34,838 bases of DNA from Phoronis australis (GCA_002633005.1 NMRA01000516.1:101346-136183), one strand, 5' to 3'; counted from the first letter of the stretch, positions 21,304 to 32,458 are shown. Numbers and translations: made by a program. Notes: generated by a model from the letters alone, not told the origin.

Positions 21304-22850
21304 GAGCAATGCAGAATATTAATGTGCACCCACTATGTGCATCGGATACAGCATTACCTACCAGTCTCCTGAAGTGTAAAATCAAGAAATTTCCACTAAC
21401 ATGACCTAATCTAGAATCATGCTGGATTAAACTAATGTCAAGCAAGCCTTTTGAGTTGGTACACAACACTGTGGCTAAGCTGGTCAAAGCTTACAGTCAC
21501 ACAAAGGAATCTACAGGTGAAAGGTAATTCCAATTTCTCTGAAAGTCGATCGTTTTTCTCCTTTTGAAGTTTTATGGTTTAAGTATTTCATACAAAACAT
21601 ATCTCTTTAATGACATTTATTGAAAGTCGTTCGCAAATAGTATTTTTAAATATTGATTAGCATCAGGCACACTGTTTGCAACATAATTGCTGAATTAGGT
21701 GAGCTTATCAGAAGAAAGCAGATAGCTGGACTATGCAAACAGCACGGGTGCATAACATAATGCATACAAGGAGTGATCATTATTTTAAACAGTCACACTA
21801 GAGATTGCCAACTACGTTATGCACCGCACCCACCGTGGAATGAGTATCCCGACTGCCTGATCGGCCAGTCTGGATACAGCCTTGTCATTATCAGGTTGAC
21901 AGAGGCAAACCAATGTTTACATAGTCCAGCTCTCTTATTGTCCACTTTCATTTGATACTCATGTAACCCAGCAATTATGTTGTAAACAGCTCATGATAAA
22001 TGACTTTCCCCAAATGTCATGAAGCAGATGTGTTTTGTATGAAATATTTTCACCAACAAATTAGGCAAAATGATAAAAAGACCATTAAACCGTACAATGT
22101 AGCTAGGTCAAATCCGTCTGAAATAGTAAGTGCCATTGTCTCCATGATGAACATTCATCAAAGAACTTGGTAGATATCGAGACGAACACAAAAAACCCTT
22201 GATGGACTCGCGAGTACTCAGATTTGTCTCAAAATTCAAAGCAGCTGTACTCTCCGAAAGTCATGGCACATTTCTTGAGGATTCATCAGGGAACTTTGAC
22301 TTTGACGTTTTACTGGCTGAAAAGCGTGTCCTGCAATTTGCATACTTTGGAGATCATTGTTATGAAGATATGGAGTGGCAAGTAAACAAAACAAAATTGT
22401 CACAGGGAGATGCAAGAGCAGTCGCAGCCATTCGGAAATTAACACCAGCCGTGCGCTTCTCAGTTGAAACACATCAGTTAAGAGGCGGATGACAAAAAAA
22501 AACTTAAAAAAGCCTCTTGGTAGCACAAAATTGGTCCAATCCAACTGAAAACGGGCGTTGTAGCCTCCTTAATAGATACCTATTTGCAAAATTTCATGAA
22601 AATCCGCCAAGAACTTCTGAAAATATAGAGACAGACATAATAAAAACAGTAACTAGGGTCCTTCTTAAAGTGGCACTTGTCATCTGTCACATTCATAAAA
22701 ATACACTTGCCTAATTTCAGATTTAAATCTTGGAAGGGGTTTAAAGAGAGCCGGATGCCAGATGGACAAACGTCTAATGGATGGTCGCCAAACAGACAGA
22801 TATGACAACTTGCAACCACATATAAACATATGGGTGCATAATAATGGTTA
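21304..22850 (+). repeat. Dispersed element copy with internal inverted segment and embedded ORF
   Basis: The start GAGCAATGCAGAATATTAAT resembles the 5' ends of the other family members. The end (CCACATATAAACATATGGGT GCATAA) resembles that at 19470-19500. From 21355 to 22060 it holds sequence shared with 5930-6500, including an inverted part. A GGGTGCATAAC word at about 21745 has its inverse GTTATGCACCGCACCC near 21815. Degenerate ~150-bp monomers lie at 22080-22200 and 22500-22750. Between those monomer blocks sits the open frame 22202-22492. Confidence 0.65.
22202..22492 (+). CDS. Embedded 96-codon ORF, unknown function (possible captured gene fragment)
   Basis: The ATG at 22202 opens a 96-residue frame ending in TGA, lying between two blocks of the ~150-bp monomer repeat. 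Unlike neighbouring repeat frames it has a balanced, soluble-protein composition: a basic start (DSRVLRFVSKFKAAVLSES), a middle with FDFDVLLAEKRVLQFAYFGD, and an alternating basic/hydrophobic tail. It is inserted where monomers normally have an A-rich tract (GAACACAAAAAA before, CAAAAAAAAA after). That suggests capture of a coding fragment or retrocopy, or a small internal gene of the element. The codon upstream is TTG, so I start at the ATG. I do not recognise the family, and no splice sites or promoter are evident. Confidence 0.4.
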   Translation: MDSRVLRFVSKFKAAVLSESHGTFLEDSSGNFDFDVLLAEKRVLQFAYFGDHCYEDMEWQVNKTKLSQGDARAVAAIRKLTPAVRFSVETHQLRGG

Positions 22851-22919
22851 CCAAAATACCCTAGCATCATTAGAACAAGCTTTTAGAGATGAGAAGTATC
22901 AGGAAAAAGGTTGCATTAC

Positions 22920-25900
22920 CTAAACAACTTGTTAGTGAATTTCTAACAAGCACGTGGTGGTTATTTAGAACTGCATGCAGGTTCTTGAGCTTATGCACAT
23001 GCATCTGACCTGGCTGGCCTGTCAGGTACCGCCTTGCTGTAACTTCATATCCACCGAAGCCACCTTCTTTACATCTCGACAGGTCTGTTGGTGGAACCTT
23101 GTCTTCCACAACTGAGCTAGTGTTTAATGAGAGACCAACAACTTCTGCTACACCACCAGATTCTTCCGAAATGGCACCAATGGCTAGTGTACCAACACTA
23201 TCAAATTCTGGTTCATGCTTAATGAACTTTTCACAGGTTTTGCCCATTTTGCTAGGTGGTTGGATAGGTGATTGTGTCTCGGGGTCGAAATGAAGGCCAA
23301 CATCTCGGGTTGGTATGGTATCGTGTTCAGGATCTTGTGAGCAGGTCATCTCTTCATCAAGTGCACCTTTACTATTCTCATCTACTTTCTCAACAGATTC
23401 TTTTCTAACTTCCACGTAAGTACAAAGTGAAGACCCAGCTCTCTTAAGGTCCCCATTCTCCTCGAAAGTTTTTGATTTGACATGTTCATTAATACTTGGT
23501 GCTTGGGGTTCTGGTATTTGATGGGAACTGCTCTTGGAGGAAGTGAGCAAACTTTCACGTTTAAGTTCATTTTCAGGGTCCTTCTCATTTAGTGCCTGAA
23601 TCCACTTTGTACATGGCTGTTCTTCTACATAACCAATTGTCACTGTGATTTCCTGAACCTCTTCCTTCTGACTTGTTGCTCTTTCAACTTTTCCTTCCAG
23701 TATCATGTTGTCTGACAATAAAGGATCTCTGAGGTCATGACCTGAGCAATTGATTTCAACATCTTTCTTACTTGCATTGTCATTATCAACAACTTGCCTG
23801 GAATCAAACTTAACCGGTACAATTTTCATATTGTGTACACTGCCTTCAGGAACATCGCTGGAACTTGTCTTACTTTTTTCCATTCTGTCACTTCTGCTGC
23901 AATCAAGAGTATGTGCCCCAATTGCACTGTTACTGATTAGCACAATGTCTTTTTTGTCAATCTTCGGATGCTTTGGTTTATCACTTCCAGATGGCGCTAT
24001 CTTCTTCAAACCTTTAAACGCCATTTTTGTGAGCCTAGAGAACGTATGGGACTTCTGCAAACTTCCCAGTTTTTCTTTCTTGAAACTAGTTTGAGTTTTG
24101 CCATACTGTTTTGTTTCACAGTCTTCAGGAATATCGTTTTGTTCATTTCCTTTCACATGAGACTTTTTGTCCACCTGAGTGACACTGGTGCTTTCAGTTA
24201 CACCTCCTTTCTTTGAGGTCTTTTCCGACATATTTTGTAACCCTTTTTTATCTGCTTGTTTAGAATGAATCCGGCTGTGTTTTAAATTCTCAGCTTTAGA
24301 AAACATCTTTGGCATTCCACTAGCCTTGCTAGAGTTAGGTTTCCTAGCAACTGACAAAGGCTCAACACTTCGATTTACTTCATTACTAGAAGCATCTAAG
24401 TCGAGATTGTTTGAGCTTTCCTGGTTAGTACATGCTGGCACTGAAAGAGAACTGAACTTTCTATTGGAAAGAAATTTTTGTATGCCACTTTGTATGTTAC
24501 TGTCCTTTTTATTTCCACTTTTCTCGCTACCAATAGATTTAATGCCAGACTCTTTCTTTTTTCTGTTAAACAATGGTAAAGTGTTCAACTTCTGATCCTT
24601 CTTGGAATAAATTGGAAGTGAATCTGCTGGACGTTCAGTCGCAATTATTTGAGGACAAGCATCAAATGAAACATGTTTTGGCCGGTTTCGTGAATTCTCT
24701 TCTACCTCAACTTTGGAATCAATGACATCAACAACTGATGTTGGTGATGACACATCGTCAGTGTCACTGTACAATTCCATTCCTTTTGATGTATTTTCTT
24801 TAGAAATCAAACATTCTTCCTTAGAACTTTCATTAATCAATGTGGAAGAAGTGTCATAGGAATTAGATATTTCTGAACCATTGCAGTGTCTGGGTTTTTG
24901 GCAAATGTCGTTTTTGTTGAGCACAGGAACTTTTGTAGCCGATACTCTTGGTCTGGTTAATTGTTTCATCTGACTAAATGATTGATCTTTTACAATCACT
25001 TTACTTTTGTTGGTAACCTTATTGCATGGATTAGCAATGCCAGACCCACTTTGCACTGATCTTGTTTTGCCTTGCTTCTTACTGGTGCTCACAGGTGGTT
25101 CACATTCGCTTGCTACAGATTTAGTAGAATAAGTATTTGACAGTCTCAAGGGCTTATTGGCAATTTGCCTATACAGACTGGAATCAATTTCTTTAGAGAT
25201 GACTGGATCTTTATGACTTCTCATCATACTTCTACCAGGTTGTGATGGCGTATTGACATCACCTGTAGGCATCTTACGACTAAAGCTTAGCATCGGCAGT
25301 GATCTGTAAATAGAATCTAAAGGCCGTGTTTCTGTTGATTTATTCAACTGAACATCTTTTTCAGGCTTCGCACGAAGGCCATTTTTGTGGGAACTGGCAT
25401 AGGTGGATACATTTGAAGTATTCCTGCTCGGTCTAATTCGAGAACTGTCAGATAATTTACATTTCTCCTGTCTGTCTATCAAAATGGATTCCTTGAATCT
25501 AGGTGCCGTCATCTCCATGTAATCTTTGTCAAGGGAGTCAAGAGAGGAAGTACCTCTTGCAACAGGTGAATGCCATTTGAACTCTTCCACGCAAGAGTTG
25601 TATATGTTGATTTGTTTTTCATCAAACTCAACATAGTCACTGCTACTCTCCTGGTAACTTTCTGTAACAGCCGATGGCAAGCCACATACGCCATACAAAC
25701 TACTATGGGGGCTGCAGACGAAAGTTGTGTTTAAGGATTCTTCAGATGAGCATGGAACTTCATCTTTTCTCTTTTGCTGTTGACGTTTGAGCTCTAGGCG
25801 AGACAATAATCTTTGTGATGGGGCACGTATCACTGGACTCCTATCCTGGAACATTAAATGGTCAGCCAAGATAGAAGAGTTGTCTACCTTATAAAAACCT

Positions 25901-27232
25901 TCTTCAACAGAAGTTTGTGAGCTCGTTCTCCCCAGTGTTGCTTCCCATGATNTCTGTTTATCAAAATGGATTCCTTGAATCTAGGTGCCGTCATCTCCAT
26001 GTAATCTTTGTCAAGGGAGTCAAGAGAGGAAGTACCTCTTGCAACAGGTGAATGCCATTTGAACTCTTCCACGCAAGAGTTGTATGTGTTGATTTGTTTT
26101 TCATCAAACTCAACATAGTCACTGCTACTCTCCTGGTAACTTTCTGTAACAGCCGATGGCAAGCCACATACGCCATACAAACTACTATGGGGGCTGCAGA
26201 CGAAAGTTGTGTTTAAGGATTCTTCAGATGAGCATGGAACTTCATCTTTTCTCTTTTGCTGTTGACGTTTGAGCTCTAGGCGAGACAATAATCTTTGTGA
26301 TGGGGCACGTATCACTGGACTCCTATCCTGGAACATTAAATGGTCAGCCAAGATAGAAGAGTTGTCTACCTTATAAAAACCTTCTTCAACAGAAGTTTGT
26401 GAGCTCGTTCTCCCCAGTGTTGCTTCCCATGATGCATCACCAGCTTTGCTGTCAGCATGTGAAGTCTGATTTTCTCTTAGTTGTTGTGCACTGTCAAAGC
26501 CTTTGCTTAAATTATCAGATGTAGTCATTTTCTTGATAGAACCATAAAAAGTTGCCAATGGTGCTGGGTGACTCTCTTCATTGCCAACTTGAGGGGCAAC
26601 ACTCTCCGATTTCAAGCATAAATTCTCACTACGTAGATGACTTTTGTTTGCAGTACAAGTCGAGTGCATACCGTGTAAAGCACTTCTCTTTGACAACACT
26701 GATGGACAGTGGACATCTTCACTTTCAGGAACAGTGACATCACAAATTCTACTGCCCGTACTGCCAAGAGATAACTTATTAAAACTAGTATTCCCTACCA
26801 CTAAACACGACTCACTGGATGCTTCGACAGGGTTAGTTTTTACACTTTGTGAATTATATTTAGTGAACCCAGCTTCCTTCCTATAAGATCGTAAGCCAGG
26901 TATTGAAGAAACAGGTTTAGTGCCATGGGAATTTTTTTTGTTACAACCTGCGCCTAAGTTGTAGTTCTTACTTATGGGGAGATGACTTACTTTTGAAGTT
27001 GATTTAGACTGACCTTCATGGGAAGACATAGTTTGTCCACTATTAGACTGTATAGATACGCTTAAGCTCCTTGAAGTAACGCTTACAGATTGGTTGGAAA
27101 ATTTGAAAGTCTTGAAGCCACCATCATCGTCATCACTCCAGGTTTCCAAGACTGCTGTCATAGGACGCACATTTTCATTACACAAATTCTTTTTCCTAGC
27201 TTCTTTTTTCTTGGTTCTGTGCTTGAACATTT
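22920..27232 (-). CDS. Very large coding exon: Ser/Lys-rich, probably disordered protein with a PP1-docking-type motif; unknown family
   Basis: The exon begins after a strong acceptor (GCTGCTTTTTCCTAG), two bases before the ATG at 27230. It ends at a plausible donor, TTTAG/GTAAT, after 22920. Once the duplicated 481 bp plus N is counted once, it encodes about 1276 residues with no stop, in phase 1 at the donor. The start (MFKHRTKKKEARKKN) looks like a nuclear localisation signal, followed by an acidic WSDDDDGGFKTFKF at 31-44. A basic stretch RLLSRLELKRQQQKRKDE follows near residue 310. RPKHVSF at about 689-695 fits the RVxF docking motif for protein phosphatase 1. A basic segment (LTKMAFKGLKKIAP) lies near 900-920, and the last third is Glu/Asp-rich. 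No folded domain, signal peptide or membrane segment is visible. It may be a scaffold or cell-division protein, but that is inference. Alternatively the frame ends at a TAG-type stop beyond 22870 if the donor is not used. Confidence 0.8.
25471..26433. repeat. 481-bp direct duplication around one N (likely haplotype join in the assembly)
   Basis: Copy 1 is 25471-25951 and copy 2 is 25953-26433, with the single N at 25952 exactly between them (offset 482). I see two differences: C/T at 25476/25958 and A/G at 25604/26086. These change Asp/Asn and Ile/Thr in the encoded protein. Because 482 is not a multiple of three, the duplication shifts the reading frame and splits the large exon into two apparent frames (27362-25884 and 25869-22870). 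The low divergence, the N at the seam and the frame break point to two overlapping contigs from different alleles, not to a biological duplication. Confidence 0.9.
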
Positions 27233-27902
27233 CTAGGAAAAAGCAGCAAAATATTAGTTTTAAAAGAAGTATCTTTCTTCGGTTGTAACTATTAACACCC
27301 ACATAAACAAACACAAGACACACACACACGTCACAGGTCTTGTACCATTGAAAAAATTTCATTCTACCTCACTCAGTTGAGGATACACATGAAAACACAC
27401 AGTACTGATGTCATAATCATTGCACGCTTTTCATTCAATTACACTTGAGGATACAACCAGATGCACACAATACTAATCTCTATTTTTTCTGCAGCAACAA
27501 TTCACACCCACACAAGATGTATATGGCACTGGTCCAACATCACTGAAAGTTTTTCAATCTACCTTACTTTAAAATACACACTAACAACACATGACACTTT
27601 CGTTATATCATTGTCAGTCTTTCATTCTATCTCACTTGAGGATAATACTCGAGTCAAAATTCTTATCCAACATATTACCATGTTTTCTGTAGCCTCTGTA
27701 TGACCACATTCAAACTGCATTTCAGCCATCATCCTGTGCCAACACCCAATATTGCAAGCCTTAACGTCCACCATTTCCAATCACAACATAACACAGATCT
27801 CTCAAACTGCCTGTTCAAAAAGTGCCAAAGAAAGTACTAGGCATACTTGGGAATGACTCGAAGGAAGAAGTGGACAAAGTCTGCCCCTGTCCTCCAGCCA
27901 TT
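27233..27902. other. Probable intron / upstream sequence of the large gene, with degenerate direct repeats
   Basis: Directly upstream of the acceptor at 27233 on the minus strand. It contains four loose copies of TTCATTCTACCTCACTTGAGGATA-like sequence, near 27357, 27431, 27557 and 27626, each followed by ACACA-rich tracts. No further coding exon is recognised here, so earlier exons must be non-coding, very short or outside the window. Confidence 0.45.
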
Positions 27903-28800
27903 AGAGCAACGCAGAGCGTTGAAATGTGTCCATGAATGCACCGCAAACTGTTAGTGTGCTTCTAGGGTGCTAAATATTTGTATCTTAAAAATGGCTACTA
28001 GATGGTGCAAAATATGTTGAATCCATACAAAAACAGAATTGTCATGGTTTTTTTAATAGAAAGCTATTTACCAAATTTCATAAAAATCCATCAAGGAAAA
28101 TGGAAAAAATGGAATTGCCACTAGGTGGCACAGTATTCGTCAGATCCATCTGAAAGTCGTCATCTGTTGTCAACTTCATATAAATACACATAATAAATTT
28201 AAGAAAGATCCTGCAGTGGGTTTAGGAGCTGCTATGGAAGCAAAAAATGCCAACAGGTGCCACCACAGTTGCGGAAGACATCGGAAAATCAACCGTTCTG
28301 TTCACACTAAGAATGTATATGCCAGTTTTCACAATCTAATCTTTAGTGGTTTGGTTCACAGACGGGCGTCATTTCACTAATGCCTATCTGCCAAATTTTA
28401 TGAAAATCCGTTAAGATCATCTTTTAATCAGGTAAAGGTAAAAACTAAAATTGCCACAAGGGGCCACTCCGATAGTCCCATCCATCTGAAAATCATCGTC
28501 ATCCGTTGTGAACTTCATTACTCGCTAAATTTAATAAATATCCCGCAGAGTGTTTACGAGATACAGCCTCTAGGATGTGCCATAGTAGTCGATGTCATCA
28601 GAAAATCATCGTTAGCAGCCCTCTTCGTAGTAAGAACATACATGATAATTTTCACAATCATCCTTAGAGCGGTTTGGTTGATAGAGCAGTAGACGCCAAA
28701 AACAGACTTGAAAACAGTAAAAATGGCCACTAAGGTAGTGCAAATACGTCATATCCATCCGAAAACGGCAGGAAAGCATGATCTCATTAATAGATCCCCA
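27903..28800 (+). repeat. Dispersed ~150-bp-monomer element, shorter copy
   Basis: It starts with AGAGCAACGCAGAGCGTTGA and contains monomers with CTACTAGATGGTGC (about 27992), CCACTAGGTGGCAC (28118) and CCACTAAGGTAGTGC (28727), with the ATGAAAATCCGTT and GGTTTGGTTGATAGA words between. It has fewer ~450-bp units than the copy at 17781-19502, and no GGACGGACGG tail is visible. Confidence 0.75.
28118..28131 (+). promoter_or_regulatory. CTCF-like core, exact consensus match
   Basis: CCACTAGGTGGCAC is identical to the word at 19164-19177 and matches CCASYAGRKGGCRS throughout, in a second copy of the dispersed element. Confidence 0.4.
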
Positions 28801-28816
28801 ATACCGAATGTGTAAA

Positions 28817-29242
28817 TCCGCCATCTTAAATTTGCCGCCGCAGTTGCATTATGGGAAATGTATATCTTTATCGCTTGACAACCGATTGTGTACATGTAGT
28901 GTTGCCGGGTGTTGTAACAAATGTTCAGCCCAGAAGTGGTCAATAAAGTTAGTTTATTTGAATTCTTATCCAAAAATTAATATTAAACGAATAACTAGTG
29001 CAGAAAGCATGCAACTATATTTTATTATAGAAATGTTTTGCAAATGAATAAAGTCAACGTTGCCGCACCCCAGCTCCGTCGACTCTGACTCCAGGGCCCA
29101 GTCTGCAACCTCCGTCAGGCTCATGCTCATAACTCGAGATTTCACACACAAAATCGTGCTCACTGGAGTCGCAGGCCTACTCAAAAAAGGGTATTTAATG
29201 TCACATTTCGAGTAGACTCCAAACGCGTTGCTATGGAAATCT
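28817..29242. promoter_or_regulatory. Promoter-like cluster (YY1-, ZNF143- and RFX-like words)
   Basis: CCGCCATCTTA at 28819-28829 is the inverse of the YY1 consensus AAGATGGCGG. GCATTATGGGAA at 28846-28857 is the inverse of TTCCCATAATGC, close to the ZNF143/SBS element. GTTGCTATGGAAAT at 29227-29240 is one base from an RFX X-box (GTTGCYATGGNAAC). CpG is more frequent here than in flanking DNA. Such words are known in promoters of broadly expressed animal genes, but no transcript start or adjacent first exon is certain. Confidence 0.25.
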
Positions 29243-31084
29243 TCAGTTATGATGTCAAATGCAAAACCACAAAAAGTCGCACTGATTCAGCACTCACTAT
29301 ATTCGCATCGACTACCCTAGCAACTATGTTATCATCAGCTCTCGCAACAACTACAGGAGTATAACGTGGAATGCTGAGTGTTCTGTAACTGTTCAATACA
29401 AATATTCTCCTACCATTTCTTGATACATTTGCCAATTATTAAGCTTTACTTCTTGAGTTCCTTATCTCCCGCCGGAAAGTGTCTCGAGAAATTTGAAACA
29501 GCTTATCAAAGAAAGTCAGTCGGCAGGAGCGGAGCAGCGAAAATCTCAGTGTACCTAATTTAGTCAGGGGTCATTCTCCCCGGCCTACATTTGACTCATT
29601 ACTCCTAAAATTGGCATGGTCACACCAACGATTGACGGCATATTGAAATTATCTTTTTAATTAACGCAGTGGTGGGCCAGTGACCCCAATATGGGGAGTC
29701 GGGTACCATATCACAGGCCTGCAACAAACATTTTTAAGGGAGAGTTCGAATTGCACATTTTCTTTGATGGGAGGTCGAATTTCAAAAGTTTGTACCTTAA
29801 TTGCCAGCGGTGGTGTTCTTTTCTAATGAACCGGTTGTCCACGTCAGCCCGAAACTCCGAGTCGACATTTGGGCCGCAGTTGTTTGGTTACTCAGGTCAA
29901 CCCCTGTTCTCTCTTGCATAGAACCCATTGCCGTGTAGGCCTATGCTGATGTCAAAACTTTGATACTGTATCTTTGCATTTTACCGTGATGTATCAAGTT
30001 AGCTGACATTTGGCGCGAGTTAAAAACACTACATGTAGTACACTGTAGGCAGGCATTCAGAGTTCATCAGTGAACGGGACGAGATCATTCGGGGATCGAG
30101 GAATTATCGATGACTAAACTATTATGTGAAATCTGACAGGGAAGCAAATGTTTTCATTAACTTTCCTTAGGAAACAGGACAAACCGTTGCACACACACTT
30201 CAATCACGACGATCCCCGCCCCACAGCTGCTTTTGACCCTTGTAATGACTCTTGGGATTAGCATTCGCCAGTTGCCAGGAATCGTAGTAGGACTTTAAAA
30301 ATTGGCGGCAATGAAGTGCGGTGAGTATGAAGTTGTGAGTCTGAGTATGATTAGAGTCCGAGTACGGAGATTGGAGACCAGGGCCAGGTAAACTATAAGC
30401 ACATGTCTTGGATTGGACAAATTTTGAAATTATAATTTTAATAAGATACTGAGAATTTATCTAAATGAAATGCTCTTGAATATGGTAAAATGAACCCTAA
30501 ATCTCTGACCCTTGCTGTTAGTAAATGGGCATTCTATGCCAGAAACATGTTACAAATACTGTTGTTCTCAACTGAAGGTGAGGCTACACCAGTGCGCCAT
30601 GACTCATTGTAATAAATGTAATCAGTTTATATGGATTTCGTATATGAATATGTTTTCACGAGTGTAGCCCATCAAACAACTAAAAATCATTGTGACCCAA
30701 AATTGGAAAATGAAATTTATCCCAATCGTAACATCTGGAATAGAACTGTTAATTATATTACAGTTTTGAATTGCTAAATATTTTACTGTCTGCAAATCTG
30801 GCACCGATTCCTCTGTGACTACAATATCAAATATTGTTATTATTTAACTATTTTCAGGAGATGTTACAAATTCAATGCACAGTTACCATTGTTTTCATCT
30901 TTGTTATCTCTTTCCAAGTAATAAATCGTTACATTTAAAACTGTTTCTTTCACTAGAGAAAAGTTGCAACCACGTTAGTACATACATATAGGATATGATC
31001 CGCCACGTGAACAGTCTGAGTAAAGTATTTAAAAAAATCTGCCCAAAAATGAAAGAAACTTAGGAATTCGAACCATATGGGATA
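29243..31084. other. Unassigned, partly CpG-containing low-copy DNA
   Basis: No gene is certain. A possible first-exon end occurs at 30312 (ATGAAGTGCG/GTGAGTATG, plus strand), which is a strong donor word after a four-codon frame. A second (GGCCAG/GTAAACT) follows near 30388. No downstream exon can be linked to either. Confidence 0.35.
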
Positions 31085-31199
31085 ATACAAAACGTACCTC
31101 GATTGGCGGAGATGAAGACATATCCCACTCGACATCATTAAGCGTATAATGTCTCGTGGGATATTACTTCATCTATGCCATTCTCGGTACGTTTTGTAT
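31085..31199. repeat. Hairpin-forming inverted repeat, ~57-bp arms
   Basis: The left arm starts ATACAAAACGTACC and runs through GATGAAGACATATCCCAC to about 31140. The right arm is its diverged reverse complement, ending CGGTACGTTTTGTAT at 31199. The loop is about a dozen bases (ATTAAGCGTATAAT region). The arms have scattered mismatches and one bulge. It could be a tiny MITE or, if transcribed, a miRNA-like precursor. The sequence cannot tell which. Confidence 0.75.
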
Positions 31200-31906
31200 A
31201 TATATAGAGAATCCTACACTCATCTCAGGTTCATGACATGGGCAGAACCTCTTGGAAATTTCGTCAAAATCCCGAGGCTTGACATGCATTCCACGATTGT
31301 GTAGTGCAGTCTTATGTCACTTTCAGGAAGCAGGCCTCTGAAATTTAGTTATTTATAGCAAATGTCCTTTCCTGAACCCACAAATGGCACCTGATACGAG
31401 TATGGAACAAGTAGACAATAGTTTTACAATCTGGCAAGTGAACAATTTGTTATTGAGAGAAAGCATTAAGTGAACAAGGTTGTACTCTTACAGAAAGTAT
31501 TAAATGAACAAGGTTGTAATCGACACTTTAACGTCTTAAACTGCTTTTCAACAGCCTGAATTGCATTATTTCTAATAAATAAAAATTTGAGAATATGAAT
31601 GGTATAGTACTGACTAATTAGAGGTACTAGTGGTGAACGAAGGTTAACTGCAGATGAAACATCAGCAGGTTCTTATGCCATGCCCTTGCACTGTGTCATC
31701 CAACAGCCTCATAATCATATTTCGTGAATGACTTGTTCATAATGAGTGATTCACAAACAGAGCCCAATGACCACAGTAAGTTCTTTATTACGACCATCTA
31801 AGAATTCTGACCAATTCACAAAATCATTAAGTTCATTCATGACAATTTGCAACACTGATGGTGAAACTAATAATTTGAATTACAGCATATACATGAATCC
31901 TGAAGT
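31200..31906. other. Unassigned AT-rich DNA with a 2-copy short repeat
   Basis: A ~36-bp unit (AGAAAG(C/T)ATTAA(G/A)TGAAC, then AAGGTTGTA) occurs twice at about 31458-31525. TTTATT at about 31778 would be an AATAAA polyadenylation signal on the minus strand, possibly for the sushi exon at 32459, though about 680 bases away. Nothing else is recognised. Confidence 0.35.
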
Positions 31907-32429
31907 GTGTTCAATAGAGTGAGCACCCGCGAGCGATTTGAGCACCCTCGTCCTGAACAGCTGTGTTTACGTTAGCGCTCGCGAGCGCTCGCAAACAAAC
32001 TCGAGAGCATGTTCGCTTAGATTTCCAAGATGGCGTCCTGCGAAGGCTTCACGTCAGCAACATACGAACCCATTATGGTTCTGCAACATGAAAACTAACA
32101 TCAAAAGTTGACCGACTTAACCAAAAGTGCGACTTAAATTGCGGGTCGCTGTAGCGAGGAACAGTTTCCTCGACGTAATTTTCCATTCTTGTCGTTCCAA
32201 AGCCTTCACGGCTGTTGTCTTGGGCTGCGGATATTAATATTGGCAAAGATTAATCATATTTATCACTCAGTACGCCATAGGAAGGACTGTTAGCTCATTG
32301 GCTAAGACGTTCAACACAATCTGCTTCAGAGTCGCCATACTGGATCGCACAGTGAGTGCTCACAGCAGTTCAGGAGCTGTTCCATGAGTTCGCGAGTACA
32401 CGCTAGCGGGTGGTCAATCTGTTGAACAC
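31907..32429. mobile_element. ~520-bp MITE with ~30-bp terminal inverted repeats
   Basis: The left end GTGTTCAATAGAGTGAGCAC (31907) and the right end, inverted as GTGTTCAACAGATTGACCAC (to 32429), continue through CCCGC(G/T)AGCG. Flanking bases show no clear target duplication, so the superfamily is undetermined. Internally there is a perfect 16-bp palindrome AGCGCTCGCGAGCGCT at 31974-31989 and a CCAAGATGGCGTCCTG word near 32027. That word gives only a 22-codon frame. The element lies about 30 bp past the stop codon of the sushi exon. Confidence 0.7.
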
Positions 32430-32458
32430 CCTTCTGGTTTCAACATGTTAATCAAAAG

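Noticed and set aside
25884-25952. A second, truncated gene with a different C-terminus
   Set aside because: The divergent tail arises only from the frameshift across the N and the repeated 481 bp.
32025-32097. Small protein starting at the CCAAGATGGCG word
   Set aside because: Only 22 codons, inside a MITE; the word is equally explained as a YY1-like site.
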